Assembly (NCBI GenBank): GCA_030220185.1
Contig: JASPKZ010003415.1
Coordinates: forward strand, 62,001-126,000
Source of the DNA: Diploptera punctata
Lineage: Eukaryota > Arthropoda > Insecta > Blattodea > Blaberidae
Direction of reading: 5' to 3'
DNA length: 64,000 nt
Made by a program: the position numbers and the translations under genes. The notes under the pieces were generated by a model. The model worked only from the letters and a program-made list of their open reading frames with translations, was not told the DNA's origin and did not search any database. Below are positions 21,722 through 32,659 of the stretch, one piece after another (the first letter of the stretch is position 1; every line of letters begins with the position of its first letter).

Positions 21722-21850
21722 TTAGACTGCGATGTGCAGGACATGTGGTACAAGTGAGGAATGAAATAGGGATGTGGAAACTCCTTGTAGGAAAACCAGA
21801 GGGAAAGCGCCAAATAGGTAGGTCTAGAATAAAGTGGGGTAATAACAATT
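21722..21850 (+). mobile_element. LINE-alpha fragment
   Basis: A second, shorter piece starting 'agactgcgatgtgcaggaca' and ending inside the 'taggtaggtctagaataaa' box, in tandem with the preceding copy. Confidence 0.6.
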
Positions 21851-22059
21851 TACTATCGGTACTCGTAAGGATTACTACTTTTATGCGACTGACTATTGAC
21901 GCGCGACATTAAGCTCTTCATTCCTCTTGAACTCAAACTGGAGTTAACAGTACCTTATGGGCACACTCAAGCCGTTAGAAATACTATTTTGCATTATAAA
22001 GCGAATTTAAAAAAGCCAATATTATACACCTACTTACGTGAATTTGAAACTTATTGTTA

Positions 22060-22910
22060 TAAGTTTTGATATGATTTGGACACATTTATGATTTATCGCT
22101 ATTGCGAAAATTTGTATCTCAAATGTTAATCTATATCTGGTTTATATACTTACTAAGGGAAAAAGGGGCTGAAAATCGCAAGAATGTGAGTACAAAAATA
22201 AGGAGGAGGTACTTAGATATAAACCAACAAAATATTTTCGCCGAATGTGCGGGAAAACGCTCACTGTATTTACAAAGAGACCTAAAACACGTTTGGGGAA
22301 AATAATCTTATATACTCAACCTAGGAATTAAAGAGAGATCAGGGCTTGCTTGGTTTAGGCTAGGGGCATGGACATTTCTAAAATTTAGCAACGATCACGA
22401 TATGCGAATATGTCCAATGTGCGGGAACTTTGAAGACGAGATATATATATTAGGAAAATGTAATGATTTAGAATATTGGAGACGTCAGTTATTACCGGAA
22501 AGATTTCTAAATTCAAATCGTGAAAGATTGGCATGCTACAAATTAATGGTAAATCCAGAAAATTGGATAAACGTGGGTAAAATTCTGGTCAAAACGCGGA
22601 AAATAAGAACAACACTCGTTCGTGAATAAATATATGTTATCAAAATGCAATACCATTAATTCTTAATAATTCTACATAACTTAATTAATGTATAATGTTA
22701 TTGTATTATTATGTAACTGTAATATTGTTGTTTTCTTTATGTAATTGTAATATTATTGTTTTATTTTTGTTTTTTCTTTATACTATTACCAATTAATACT
22801 TTAATCTAACGGACGGTCAACAGCACGTACTGCCCGTGCGACCCACATTTGTAAACAATATTGTAAATATCATACTTTTTGTCTAATAAAGTCCTACTAC
22901 TTGTAACTAA
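22060..22910 (+). mobile_element. LINE-delta 3' end with C-terminal zinc-knuckle region
   Basis: Forward coding remnants: FAECAGKRSLYLQRDLKHVW, then GLAWFRLGAWTFLK, then from 22402 CPMCGNFEDEIYILGKC, a CXXC..C knuckle-like motif typical of LINE C-termini. The long 3' untranslated region carries the 'gtcaacagcacgta' block and 'gtctaataaagtcctac' end also found at 18130 and 34410. 5'-truncated and frame-broken. Confidence 0.8.
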
Positions 22911-22914
22911 ACTC

Positions 22915-23890
22915 ACTCACTGGTACTGTCAAAGCCGAAAGTTCATAGCCACCGAAGATAAGTTCTCCAGAATTCCCTATCTTGCCCCGAGCTAATATTT
23001 TCCCGTTTTTCCTTGTATGTGGCTTACCTCCCCAAAATCATGGTCAATATTATTATCCTACCTTATTTTTGGCCTACCCGCTGGGCGATTTCCACTCTGT
23101 ATTTCCTGCGAGATGTAGGGACCCATGCTCCTTTTTCATTCCCTAATCGTGCCATATGTCTTGCCATCGCAATCTGTGAGATATGGTTCATATTACAATT
23201 GGATGCCCTAAAGATTATATAACTCATTGTTATAAATTTAGTTCCTTACAGTCACCTGTCTGTTCGTCTCTTTTAGTCCGAAAATTGTCCTAATAACTTT
23301 ATTCTCTAATACTCGAAACTTTATATAATTTCTTAATGTAAGAGAATGTTTTGCATTCATACGTGGAATATTAACAGTTTTATACACTTTTAGTTCAAAT
23401 TGTTTAGAGAAATTGAGATGAAAAGAATCCTATAATTCATATTATAAGGCGATTTCAGACTTAAGTCTAATGTTTAATTTCTTTATGATCTTCATTCATG
23501 TTTGTAATTCTTTTTCCTAGATATTTTATTTCTGCCACTTCTTAAAATTTCATCATTTGTTATTAACTGCCCAATGTGATTTAATTTTTTTCTCCGTGTG
23601 ACCGTACATTTGGTTATACAGATATTTAATTCCAAAACATGTTATTTATTAGAATGAATGTGTTGGCTTTGGTATTTTTCTTCACTATCGTCTAATAATA
23701 TTATATCAACATTTACAGCTGATCAATATCATTTAATTGTAAACTCTCTTAATAATCTAAAGATTTAATTGCATGCTTCAGTACAAAACTAAATAGCAGA
23801 GAAGATAATGCATCTCATTTCTTAATCTACTGTGAATTTCAAAATTATCTGAAAATTGTTAGATTATCCGCATTTATATTGGTACTAGTG
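22915..23890 (-). mobile_element. LINE-alpha 3' half, old copy
   Basis: Minus-strand LINE-alpha from the catalytic YADD area (near 23690-23720, badly decayed) to the 3' tip at 22915. Parallels 2815-3700 but more diverged. Confidence 0.65.
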
Positions 23891-24029
23891 GACTCGAACA
23901 GACGTTGTCCTGTCAAAACGTTACATATTTTTTATGAGCCGTTAACCACTCCGTGAGTTTTATAGAATCATTGACAAATATAAGCACTGACAATAAAAAG
24001 TTGCAGGTTATTAATAATTAATTTCTCAG

Positions 24030-24278
24030 AAATTTTTAACTGTCAATTATTATTATTTTTTCATTTTAAAATATGATTTTAATTAAAATAAAAGTTCCAG
24101 GTTATATTGATTTTATAACGCCAAGCTACGGCGTAAGTAGCGTAGTCAAATACTACAGAATTCGACGTCAGCGAATGCTACATTATATTAAAAAACTAAT
24201 TTTCTATAACCCAATCGCAGCATCACCTACCGAGTCCAATCGTGAATCTAAACCATCTAGGGACCAATTCAAACATAT

Positions 24279-24313
<35 letters not shown>

Positions 24314-24360
24314 TTTTCACAATAATCGGTATACACTGTGTGCGTTGCTACGCCTAAATA
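24030..24360 (+). repeat. family E-like repeat with (AC)n
   Basis: The stretch 'gaatctaaaccatctaggga' and 'attcaaacatatacat' matches family E; (AC)n at 24289-24310. The 94-codon frame runs through the microsatellite and is not a gene. Confidence 0.55.
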
Positions 24361-24534
24361 AATTAAATATTAATATTCATAATTACAAAGAAATAAACGT
24401 TATCTCAGTCAAAGCATAAATTTATTAAGTCGGCGTTTCAATCTCCTTATATTTCTTTTTAATTAAGAATATTGATTACTCTCAGTGAAAAATATTTTTA
24501 AAAAGTATAATATAATTAAATATTAATTAAATTG

Positions 24535-24895
24535 TATGTTATACGCTGAGACGAAACAAACATGGCGGTTGCTAGTCAGTTTTTAATTTCGTATTTCAGG
24601 TAAACCTCCACTTCTAAATGTCAGAATTCGCTCATTTTTGTATAATACGTAACTCGGTTTATTTTAATACTCAGTTTCTTTATGAAATATCGAAAACTGT
24701 GACCGCTACAGCGAGTTTTAAATTTTCACTTTAGGTGTACTCCTACACCTAATGTTTTAGAGGGTCAAATTGTAAATTTAAACCATCCAGGCACCCACTC
24801 AAACATACACAAAGAATTTAATCAAAATCGGTCCAGTCATTTAGGAGGAGTTCAGTGACATACACACGCACAAAATAATTATAAATATAATGTTA
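24535..24895 (+). repeat. family E repeat, good copy
   Basis: Contains 'acatggcggttgctag', 'tttcaggtaaacctccac', 'gtgaccgctacagcgag', 'actcctacacctaatg' and ends 'aaaatcggtccagtcattt' then 'acatacacacgcaca'. That last part is like the 3' end of certain RTE-type elements and their SINEs. Confidence 0.7.
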
Positions 24896-25189
24896 TAAAT
24901 ACATCTTTCGAGACAGTTGGAATATCCATATGCAATAAGCTGTCTGAAATAGAAGATAAATGTGACCCTTTTCTTCCCAGCATTTATTATTTAATACGAA
25001 AAATATGTTTTAAAAATAACATATTGATTTGTAATATAGAGAACATGATATCAGACTATAGAATTTAGACACGTTTGCTGGACGCGTAGGTGCTGACCAA
25101 CCTGAGGTTTTTTCCCCTGGTTTTCCTTATTCCTCCAGCCAAATACTAAGCTGGTTTAACAGGAAACATTTCAACCTAATCACAATTCC

Positions 25190-25450
25190 ATTCATTCATG
25201 AACAGGTTTACCGTGTATTATCATATCTTCCTGTGACCAACTTTCTACACTTTCATCCTTTTCCCCCAAATCTACCTTCCCAGTTCCGAACTTGTAATCC
25301 TTTTCATTCACCGCTTTCTTTATGTACTGCAGCCAAGTGTTTTCTGGTACCTCTAGCTTTTCTTCCCCTTGAATCCAATCAAAATTATTCAAGGTAACTT
25401 TCATCATCCATTTGTTTTACATGTCCAACCCATTGGAAATGTCTGTATTT
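25190..25450 (-). pseudogene. LINE C-terminal domain remnant
   Basis: Upstream of the 71-codon minus-strand frame one reads FQWVGHVKQMDDE, then within it WIQGEEKLEVPENTWLQYIK. This follows the order GHV.RM.D...W.P.GKR...P..TW of LINE C-termini, with the basic GRP box mutated (GEEKLEVPENTW). Hence a decayed LINE rather than a host exon, though the frame is surprisingly intact. Confidence 0.55.
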
Positions 25451-25654
25451 TATAATGTATATAAATTAAGTTTCTTTATTTATATGTTTTTCCTGTTTTA
25501 ATCAAAACCAAAATCCTTCTTGGTAAACTTTCACAATTCATTTGTTTTACATGTGCAAACTACTGCAATTGTCTGTATTTTACAAAATTTATAATTGAAT
25601 TTTCTTTATTTGAATGTTGACTAATTACTTCATTTCTTATTCTTTCAGTTTAAA

Positions 25655-25925
25655 ATATCTAACTGAACGTCGCGTCGTAAGAAATCCATTTCCACTGCTA
25701 ATAATTTTGACAGCAAATTTTGACTTATTTTCTAGTTTCCGGTCCATAGGATATACTGAGTTCCGTTGTGAAACATAAAAAATTGTGATCGCTAGAGCGA
25801 TATTTAAATTTTCGCTACAGATGAACTCCTACACCTAATGGTTTTAGAGTGTCCAGTTGCGAATCTAAACCGTCCATAGACCCGCTCAAACACACACAAG
25901 TTTGTTATCAAAATCGATCCAGTCA
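25655..25925 (+). repeat. family E repeat
   Basis: Shares 'gatatactgagttccgttgtgaaaca', 'gtgatcgctagagcga' and 'aaaatcgatccagtcattc' with the neighbouring copies. Directly followed by the next copy. Confidence 0.65.
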
Positions 25926-26207
25926 TTCAGGTAGTTTCGGATTTCAGGTAAATTTCCATTTCTTATTATCGGATTTCGTTAATTTTTGCACAATACCTAC
26001 TTCAGTTTATTTTAATACGATATACTGAGTTTTGTTCTGAAACATCGAAAAATGTGACTACTAGAGCAACTTTTAGATTTTCACTTCAGGTGAACTCCTA
26101 CACGTAATGGTTTTAGAATCTTAACCATCGAGCGACTTAATCAGATATCCACAAAAAATTCACCAAAATCGGTCCAGTCGTTTGGGAGGAGTAGAGCGAC
26201 AAACACG

Positions 26208-26259
<52 letters not shown>

Positions 26260-26260
26260 C
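25926..26260 (+). repeat. family E repeat with (AT)n tail
   Basis: Tandem neighbour of the preceding copy. Ends 'aaaatcggtccagtcgtttg', 'agagcgacaaacacgc', then (AT)n at 26211-26256. Confidence 0.7.
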
Positions 26261-26589
26261 TAAATTAATTAAAACGGAGACATTTATATGGTTATGGAGT
26301 GTTTCAACTTAGGAGTTTTAGGTAAGGAACCTGTTAAAAGAAACATGCTGAAATGAATCTGTCGGTTGTTGGAGTCGTTTAGATACCCATAATCTAGCAT
26401 TAAATTAATTATATGAATAGAATGGAATAGGGTAGCTTTAGGCCTCATTTAGAGATTCCAAGAAACCCAACTGAGAAAAAAAATAGCCAAACGTATTTTG
26501 AAAATGTAAATTTTGAAAGTATAGCTCGTTATTTTCTGATATATTCGGTAAAGCTAAATTGTGTAAATATAGTTACGGTACTTATTTCT

Positions 26590-26960
26590 TGTAAATCATC
26601 GAATTTTATTGAATCCCTAATTATAGTCCGAAGCACATATATCTAGTTTTACGGTATTAATGTTTATTTCCAGTTCCAATTTTTTAGTGTTATTTACATT
26701 ATATAATGCATTTTCCTTAATAGGTCCAGATATCCTTCTGAGTATCTTTCTTTCAAAATCAGCCACTTGACATTTATCATGTTCAGCCAGAACCCAGGTT
26801 TTCCTCTAAGCTAACACCGGTTTAATTAGTGTTTCATAAAATCTGATTTTTGTTTCACGTGTCAAATGTTTTCAATTTAAATACTTTATTTATTAAAAAA
26901 AAAAGACATTTCTTAGCATTTTGTATTATTTTATTTATTTCTTCCTGGATATCATTATGT
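26590..26960 (-). mobile_element. LINE fragment, post-RT region
   Basis: Minus-strand translation: HNDIQEEINKIIQNAKKC, then YETLIKPVLA, then FERKILRRISGPIKEN. These are the standard boxes after the reverse transcriptase. Close in style to LINE-beta or epsilon; no complete frame. Confidence 0.65.
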
Positions 26961-27440
26961 TTATTTAGTCTCCTACTAACATGAGTCCATAAATTAATCG
27001 GTTTATGAAGTAATGCACGATTTATACTGTTTTGGCACTCCGCTGATATTAAGTGGCAATTCTAAAAAAACCTTTACAATATGATTGAAATCAGTTTCAC
27101 CTGGAGCAGATGCTTAATCATAGACATAACCTTAAATTGGTGAAACAATAATTTCTCCTGGCTGTTATTTAAATGTTCCGGACCGCAAAGAAAACAATAT
27201 CATTTAAAAATGCTAAGTTATTATTCTACGAAAATTTTGTTTTTATGTTTGTTTGAATAAGTAAATGAAAAGATGATTATAAATTTGCTCTCTTCGTTAT
27301 TGCAGCTAAAAAGACCAATAAACAAATTAATTCTATTTCCGAACTACCTTTCATACAATTCAAATAGTAAAGAGAATTTCATCTTCCTAAATTTAATATT
27401 CAAGCAATCACTATAAATAATGTCTTATCATAATTAATTT
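26961..27440. other. no feature recognised
   Basis: AT-rich flank to the left of element F. No motif found. Confidence 0.45.
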
Positions 27441-27559
27441 AGATACCCCGTGCTGTTTACCCGCGTTGCCCGGGAATCTACGTATCCCGATGTACACCCT
27501 TCGACAAAAAAAATGAGTCATCTCTTGAACGCACATTTTTTCTAAGTCATACTCGGCAC

Positions 27560-27735
27560 AGCGCTGGGTTCAAACTAGGAAACTAGTCACAATTGTGCAG
27601 TCCCTGAGCTACTGTGTTATGTGGCATGAACTGAAGACTCTTCTACGTGTCCCGATAGCTCAGCGGTAAAGCACACGGTCACTGTTTCTGTTAATGAAGA
27701 TCGCAGGTTCGCGTCTTCAATTACGGAGTTTTTTT
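27560..27735. other. two tRNA-like heads
   Basis: Plus strand 27652-27720: 'gatagctcagcggtaaagca' (box A) and 'gcaggttcgcgtctt' (box B). Minus strand about 27560-27625: 'gtagctcagggactgca' and 'agtttgaaccca'. Both look like SINE or pseudo-tRNA heads; neither keeps a good acceptor stem. Confidence 0.45.
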
Positions 27736-27862
27736 TTCGTGATATTTCTATTAAAACGTTCTATGAATTAAATATATTTTATTTCGACATTTGAATTAAT
27801 CTATACTTTTTAAGTTCATAATTTTTTTATACCGTTTAAGTTATAACCATGTTAAATTATAT

Positions 27863-28826
27863 TTTTTTACACGCTTTATATTAGCTTGACCTGTATCTGT
27901 CCATGTAACGAACCTGTATCTATGTAACGGAATCTTTGAACACGATTTTCATCCACTTAAAAACATTGGATCGACTTGAAACTTTGTATACTTGTAAAGG
28001 ACCCATGACAACACAATAATTTCATAGCTTTTTTTCTAAAATCCTGGCCAGAATCATCGGAAAATGAAAAAAATAAAAACGTGTGTAATAGGTTGCGGAC
28101 GTATCGACTTTTTAGTCAATCGTTGTAAGAGCTCAGTTAGTAGAGCGGTGGACTGTAGTGGTATATAATTTTAGCAATCAATAGGTCGCTGGTTCAAATC
28201 CGGGCCGGAAGTTTTTGTTAGAAAAGTATTAAGCAAATTTTCATGGGATTCCGTTTATGACAATCAATTAAACTAAAAATTAAAAAAATAAATAATAGTT
28301 TAAAAACTGAAACAACACGCTTTATTAGATAACCAAATTAAAAAAATTAAAAAAATAAATAATAGTTTAAAAAACTAAAACAACACCCTTTATTAGAAAA
28401 CCGAAAAAAGAAATAATTTTCAACACGCTTGGGGAAAAAAATTAAAGTGGTCAACAAAAAAATCATCTCTAACACATCTAGAATAAAACTAGAGTTATCT
28501 ACAAAAAAAAAATAATTTTATGATCAAAAGCGTTGGGTGCTTTTTATGGTTTTTAAGTTTTCTTCTTAGAGACTTTAATTTTACCAATATCTATTTTATT
28601 ATCAATATAAATATTAATTGATATAGAGCACCCCACGCTTTTGATATTAAAATTATTTTTTTGTAGATAACTCTAGTTTTTATTCTAGATGTGTTGGAGA
28701 TTATTTTTTTGTTGACCACTTTAATTTTATCCCAAGCGTTTTGGAAAATAAAATTATTTTTCATTTTTTAGTTCGGTTTTCTAATAAAGCGTGTTGTTTT
28801 AGTTTGTTTAAACTATTGTTTATTTT
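27863..28826 (+). mobile_element. composite element D, copy 2
   Basis: Inverted relative to copy 1 (12467-13541). From left: 'acacgctttatattagcttg', one 155-base repeat unit (27930-28080) instead of two, tRNA-Tyr-like sequence (28121-28209), then a hairpin with arms of about 225 bases (28350-28550 and 28620-28825), preceded by a 70-base partial duplication of the arm's outer end. Internal order is the mirror of copy 1, so the parts travel together. Confidence 0.75.
28121..28209 (+). tRNA. tRNA-Tyr-like sequence retaining an intron (pseudo-tRNA)
   Basis: Box A gagctcagttagtagagcgg, then 'ggactgtag' with anticodon GTA at 28155-28157, an intron-like stretch of about 18 bases right after the base 3' of the anticodon (tggtatataattttagca), and 'aggtcgctggttcaaatccg' with box B. 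Eukaryotic tRNA-Tyr genes carry an intron at exactly this place. The acceptor stem (cgttgta against ccggaag) does not pair, so it is a derived copy, not a working gene. Confidence 0.7.
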
Positions 28827-28834
28827 TACCTTGT

Positions 28835-29145
28835 ATACTACCGTCTTCCTCAGCTATCTAAAATTTTCGTTGATTTCACTCTAGGCTTTCCATGCATGCT
28901 TCATCTTCTGGAGTTGTTGTAGTAGTATTGAATTAATTGTATGTCTAATAGAGGGTTTTGCTTATTAGGCACATTTTCGTTGAGAATGTTTGTATTCTTG
29001 GCCTTCTTGATAATTTCGATTTATTGTGAAATGTTAATTTTGTGTCTGTTGTTTTCTCTGTGTATAATTTACATTGTATTATCGATATTATTGAAACTGT
29101 GGCCGCTTTCTGAAATATGTTTAGCGAAATTTGATTTCATTGTTA
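28835..29145 (-). pseudogene. Penelope-like element, C-terminal fragment
   Basis: Minus-strand reading from 29142: FAKHISESGHSFNNIDNTM, then IIHRE, then EIIKKAKNTNILNEN and NPLLDIQL. This is the order found at the C-terminal end (GIY-YIG region) of Penelope-like retroelements, where FA.HL.E..H...NI.D is conserved. Two stops break it. It lies inside the Tc1/mariner element, next to element D. Confidence 0.6.
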
Positions 29146-29159
29146 AAGGAGAAGGAAAA

Positions 29160-29262
29160 TCAAATTTCGCTGTTCACCAGATTGAATCCTATCGAAAATT
29201 TATGGGCTAAGATGAAAATAGAGAGGAACTCTAATTGGCCTGCAGATGCACATTCAGTAAAA
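29160..29262 (+). pseudogene. Tc1/mariner transposase C-terminal remnant
   Basis: Forward reading gives LNPIENLWAKMKIERNSNWP, the signature after the last catalytic Asp of Tc1-like transposases (SPDLNPIENLW). One missing T between 'ccagat' and 'tgaat' shifts the frame inside SPDL. About 250 bases from the right inverted repeat, as expected. Confidence 0.8.
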
Positions 29263-29267
29263 AAAAA

Positions 29268-29340
29268 GTAGAAGGGAATAGAACCCCCGAGGTTACAAAC
29301 GCAGATGTTCTGTGCTAAACCTCTCGACCACGGAAACACA
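29268..29340 (-). other. tRNA-like head, Leu/Ser type
   Basis: Minus strand 'gtggtcgagaggtttagca' (box A as in tRNA-Leu/Ser) and 'gggggttctattccc' (box B). A possible SINE head within the Tc1/mariner element. Confidence 0.4.
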
Positions 29341-29884
29341 CAAAGGCAAGCTCTCTTTTTTATGTTACTTGAGTGTGCACTACGTTAATTAGCAAACACC
29401 ACAGTACAATATTACTGAAAACGTGTTAATGTGAATAAGGCTTCTGCGAGTGTTCACGAAGTTTCCCGATCGGTTGATAGAATCAAGAGATGACTAATTT
29501 TTTTTGTCTAAGGGTGTACTTTGTACATATGAACTGAAAGAAAAAATTCGTTATTTTGAATTATCCGTAAACGAATACCCTCCGTGCACTGTTATACTTG
29601 CCCGGGAATTTACTTATCCCGATCTTCTTGATATCTATAAAATACAAAAATGGTAATTGTGAGTTTTCCGTAAAAGATAAACATATGCTGTCGGGGACAT
29701 TTTTGTAGAGGTTTTTTGAGATATTCAATTCTGCGTACATTAATTTTGTGAATTTTTATTATGGTTTATGCAGCGTAAGCCATTTAAGTGTAAAAAAAGG
29801 GGACCTTTTTCACGCTTTCACTACAAAGGGTAATTTTCAAGGATGTAGGAGTTGAAGCGGGACTTGTAATTGGGGTGAGGTTTT

Positions 29885-31150
29885 GGTTATGTCCTAGGAT
29901 ATGGGTTCATGGACAATTGTGCTCCGGACTAGTTGGGTTCAGGTTTCGGTAGAACAATGGACTTATATCTCGGGAATCCGTGAGATAGGACATTCACTGG
30001 GAGATACATATTAGGCTTCCTGTGATCAATTCCACTGGATGATGCACTTTTATTGTCACTCAGGTTTACACTTGTCGTGTTAGACGACGAGTTGACACGA
30101 AGGCTATTTGGTGGCCGGAACTTACACTTGTTACACACGGCACGTGTTTAAATAATTATTTGTACCACTGAAAAAGTGAGCCCTGAATAATAGCGCCGAA
30201 ACTTAGACAAAGCGATGTGCCGTCTTTACTAGCACTCGCGTTGGTAACTTAATTTATTTCGCTTATCGAAACCGGTGTGCCCTGCACTGGCACACTCGCT
30301 AGTCGCTACTCCTAATGACTACCGAACTACCTACTGACTCTAGTTTTCGCTAAGTAAAAATACTTATTATTTCTGAGTGGGCCGGCATCAGTCCCTTCCA
30401 CCAAAAGTCTTAGCGTCTCAAAAACAGTTTATATGTTACACTAATTTTGATTGGTAAATTATATCTTAAGGGCGTTATCGGGGGTGTTAAACTTAGACGT
30501 TTGTGGCCTCGTCCCCCTCCCTTTAAATTAGTTGCATCCTCAAATCAAATTTTCCAGGGTTGACCAAATGAGAGTGATCATTTAATAGCGCGGCTTCCGT
30601 CTGTCGACATCTACCTTATGCCGCCAAAGAAGGCATCTGCTGCTAGCGACATGTCCTAGTTAAAATTGACTTGGGGATAACTCTTTCCACAGTTTACCTA
30701 GGAAAATCCAGTTGTTTGTTTGCAACTGCTCACCCTTTTGTATGAAGTTTTTGGGCTTAGCATTGTTATAACAATTTAATAATAGCGCAGTCTTGTAAGT
30801 CCTTTTAACAAAGGAAACTGCAGACTTTTTCCCCATTTTATAAGGGCTTACGGTTCCATTGTATGATGTTTACTAGTTTCGTTCACTACAATAGCAGAGG
30901 TCCAGGTCTATGATCGGCGCTAATTGCTTGATACTAGTGTTTTATTTATTGCTTATGAAATTATTTTGTGGTAGGTTATATCATTTTAATTTTGTTACAC
31001 AATGAATTCCTGTTTTAATTCCAATTCATTTGAATATAAATATGCCCTACTTCTGATAATAATTACAGGTTAATAAATTCTTCACCCATAATAAAAGTAC
31101 TTATTTTCTGAAATAAGAAGCTGAGCGAATGACTTGCCACAGAGTTAATT
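29885..31150. other. interior of element F not shared with copy 2
   Basis: No recognisable protein. GC-richer patches at 30180-30330 and 30470-30700. A 69-codon minus-strand frame (29929-30138) is rich in Ser and Asn with no known domain. May be captured host DNA or a separate insertion. Confidence 0.4.
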
Positions 31151-31290
31151 ATCATAATTCTCTTATAACCTATGTTCATCCCGGGTATCTCCTGAAAATT
31201 TTGCTAAAATCTCCATCACAATCGAATGAACGGTAGACAGCCATAAAATACGAACGAACGAACGAACAAACAAACAATTTGTATATATTA

Positions 31291-32659
31291 GATTGCGATA
31301 TGAGTGTGACAAACACTTGATACGGATCGAGGAAAAGATTAAAAAACGACGCGCTTGTGCCGAGTTTTTTTTTTTAATTTCCGAGCTTCCGTTATGTGTT
31401 TGCCACATGGGTATTGCTTAATATACTTTGCACTATGTGTATTTATTTTAGTAATTAAGAAATTAGCTAAAATAATAATATATATAATTGAAGATACATA
31501 TTAGATTTCAGAAGGTGAATTGGCTATATGTGTTGCTATGGAGAAATAATAAGTATTGTTGGTCATGTCACCACCTTTTATTTGTTAAAACTGTAAAACC
31601 AATTTGGTTTGGTATTTATTTCTGATTATGGAGAACGTTTTTGACGATGTGTGCAGTGATGATGAAATAGAAGAGACGTGGAAAGTTGGACGTGATGAAT
31701 TAATACCGAAATTAATACAAATTACGGCATCACTATCAATATTTCGAAATACTTTTCTTTTTATTTACCGCAGTAGTATTTTTATCGTTTTTGAAGTATT
31801 GAGATTTCTTTTGTTTTCATAGCAACCAAGATTGTATGCGGGAATGCCAAATTACGATGCACATCAACAATAACAGCAAGTATACAATATTAGTTACATA
31901 GTGCAAAAATTTATTTTCGCGGGGTAAAACGGAAAAAAGCCTTAGGAAAACCTGACTGTCACTGATATTCCATCACAAATGCAACATGGAATGACCGAGG
32001 CATAAACTCAGGATCTATAGTTGGAGGGTGAGTATCTAACCACTGGCAAAAGGAGTCTTATTGAACGTAGTAGTACACTGCGATATTAAGGAAGAAAGGA
32101 CACAAATCATGTAACAAACTTTACGAAACATTGGACAGTATTCTCCTTGTTTTTTGCAGACATAGGTTCTCTGAAGTTGCTGTATCCGGCGCCGTACTTC
32201 ACATCTCGTAATTAATAGGCGATCCTTAATAAAAACATAACCAATATTACTTCCCAGAAATGAGATTTCAAAATCTGGAGAAGGGGAGGTTACATCGTAA
32301 ACGCAATTTTGTTCTCTAGAAGCTGCAGTAAGTACCGCGGTTTAAGGAAATTCTGGGAGGAGAAGAAAAAAAAACAGCTTTACCTAATGAGAAATACCTG
32401 CTGCAAGCTCAAATGAGTACGTGGTGTTATAAATTTTCAACTCATGAGAATTTTGCTAGCGTAAGAAGTACCATAATATACGATGCACATATAGGGTGTT
32501 ACATGAATGGTGTAGATAAATTATTGCGAGAGCAATATTAGTCTTTACAGAGAATTTAACAGGAAATCTCAACCTGCGGATTGTGATCCAAAGGATCACC
32601 ACTGTTTTTAGCATATCCCTAGATTATCCTATCCTTAGATTTAAAAAATATATTTTAAT
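31291..32659. other. no feature recognised
   Basis: Contains a 72-codon forward frame (31604-31822) beginning MVWYLFLIMENVFDDVCSDD; the acidic stretch is mildly coding-like but ends within 40 residues and matches no family I know. A T-rich run at 31366-31378. Confidence 0.35.

Larger units (their letters stand above)
27495..29516 (+). mobile_element. Tc1/mariner-superfamily element at a TA target
   Basis: Terminal inverted repeats of about 36 bases: left 'cacccttcgacaaaaaaaa' (27495), right its inverse ending 'tttttgtctaagggtg' (29516), flanked by TA at 27493-27494 and 29517-29518. The second F copy (43560-43625) has the uninterrupted target around a single TA. Near the right end a transposase C-terminus survives on the plus strand. 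The interior holds tRNA-like pieces, element D copy 2 and a Penelope-like fragment, so the transposase is mostly lost. Confidence 0.85.
27441..31290 (-). mobile_element. element F, copy 1, opened by a Tc1/mariner insertion
   Basis: In minus orientation: (GTTT)n/(GTTC)n start near 31290, 'taccgttcattcgattgtga' block to about 31150, about 1.26 kb not shared with copy 2, then 29885-29519 shared with copy 2 ('gacagcatatgtttatctttt'), then the Tc1/mariner insert, then the end at 27494-27441 with the GC hairpin (gcccggg / ttacccgc) and 'agataccccgtgctg'. Copy 2 is at 42783-43660. The hairpin followed by CTAA at the end is Helitron-like, which is an inference only. Confidence 0.6.

Noticed and set aside
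24073..24357. 94-codon frame with HTHTHT repeat
   Set aside because: Runs through an (AC)n microsatellite in a family E repeat.
31604..31822. Acidic 72-codon frame as a transposase N-terminus
   Set aside because: The acidic start is suggestive of domesticated or piggyBac-type proteins, but only about 40 residues look coding and no catalytic motif or inverted repeat is near.
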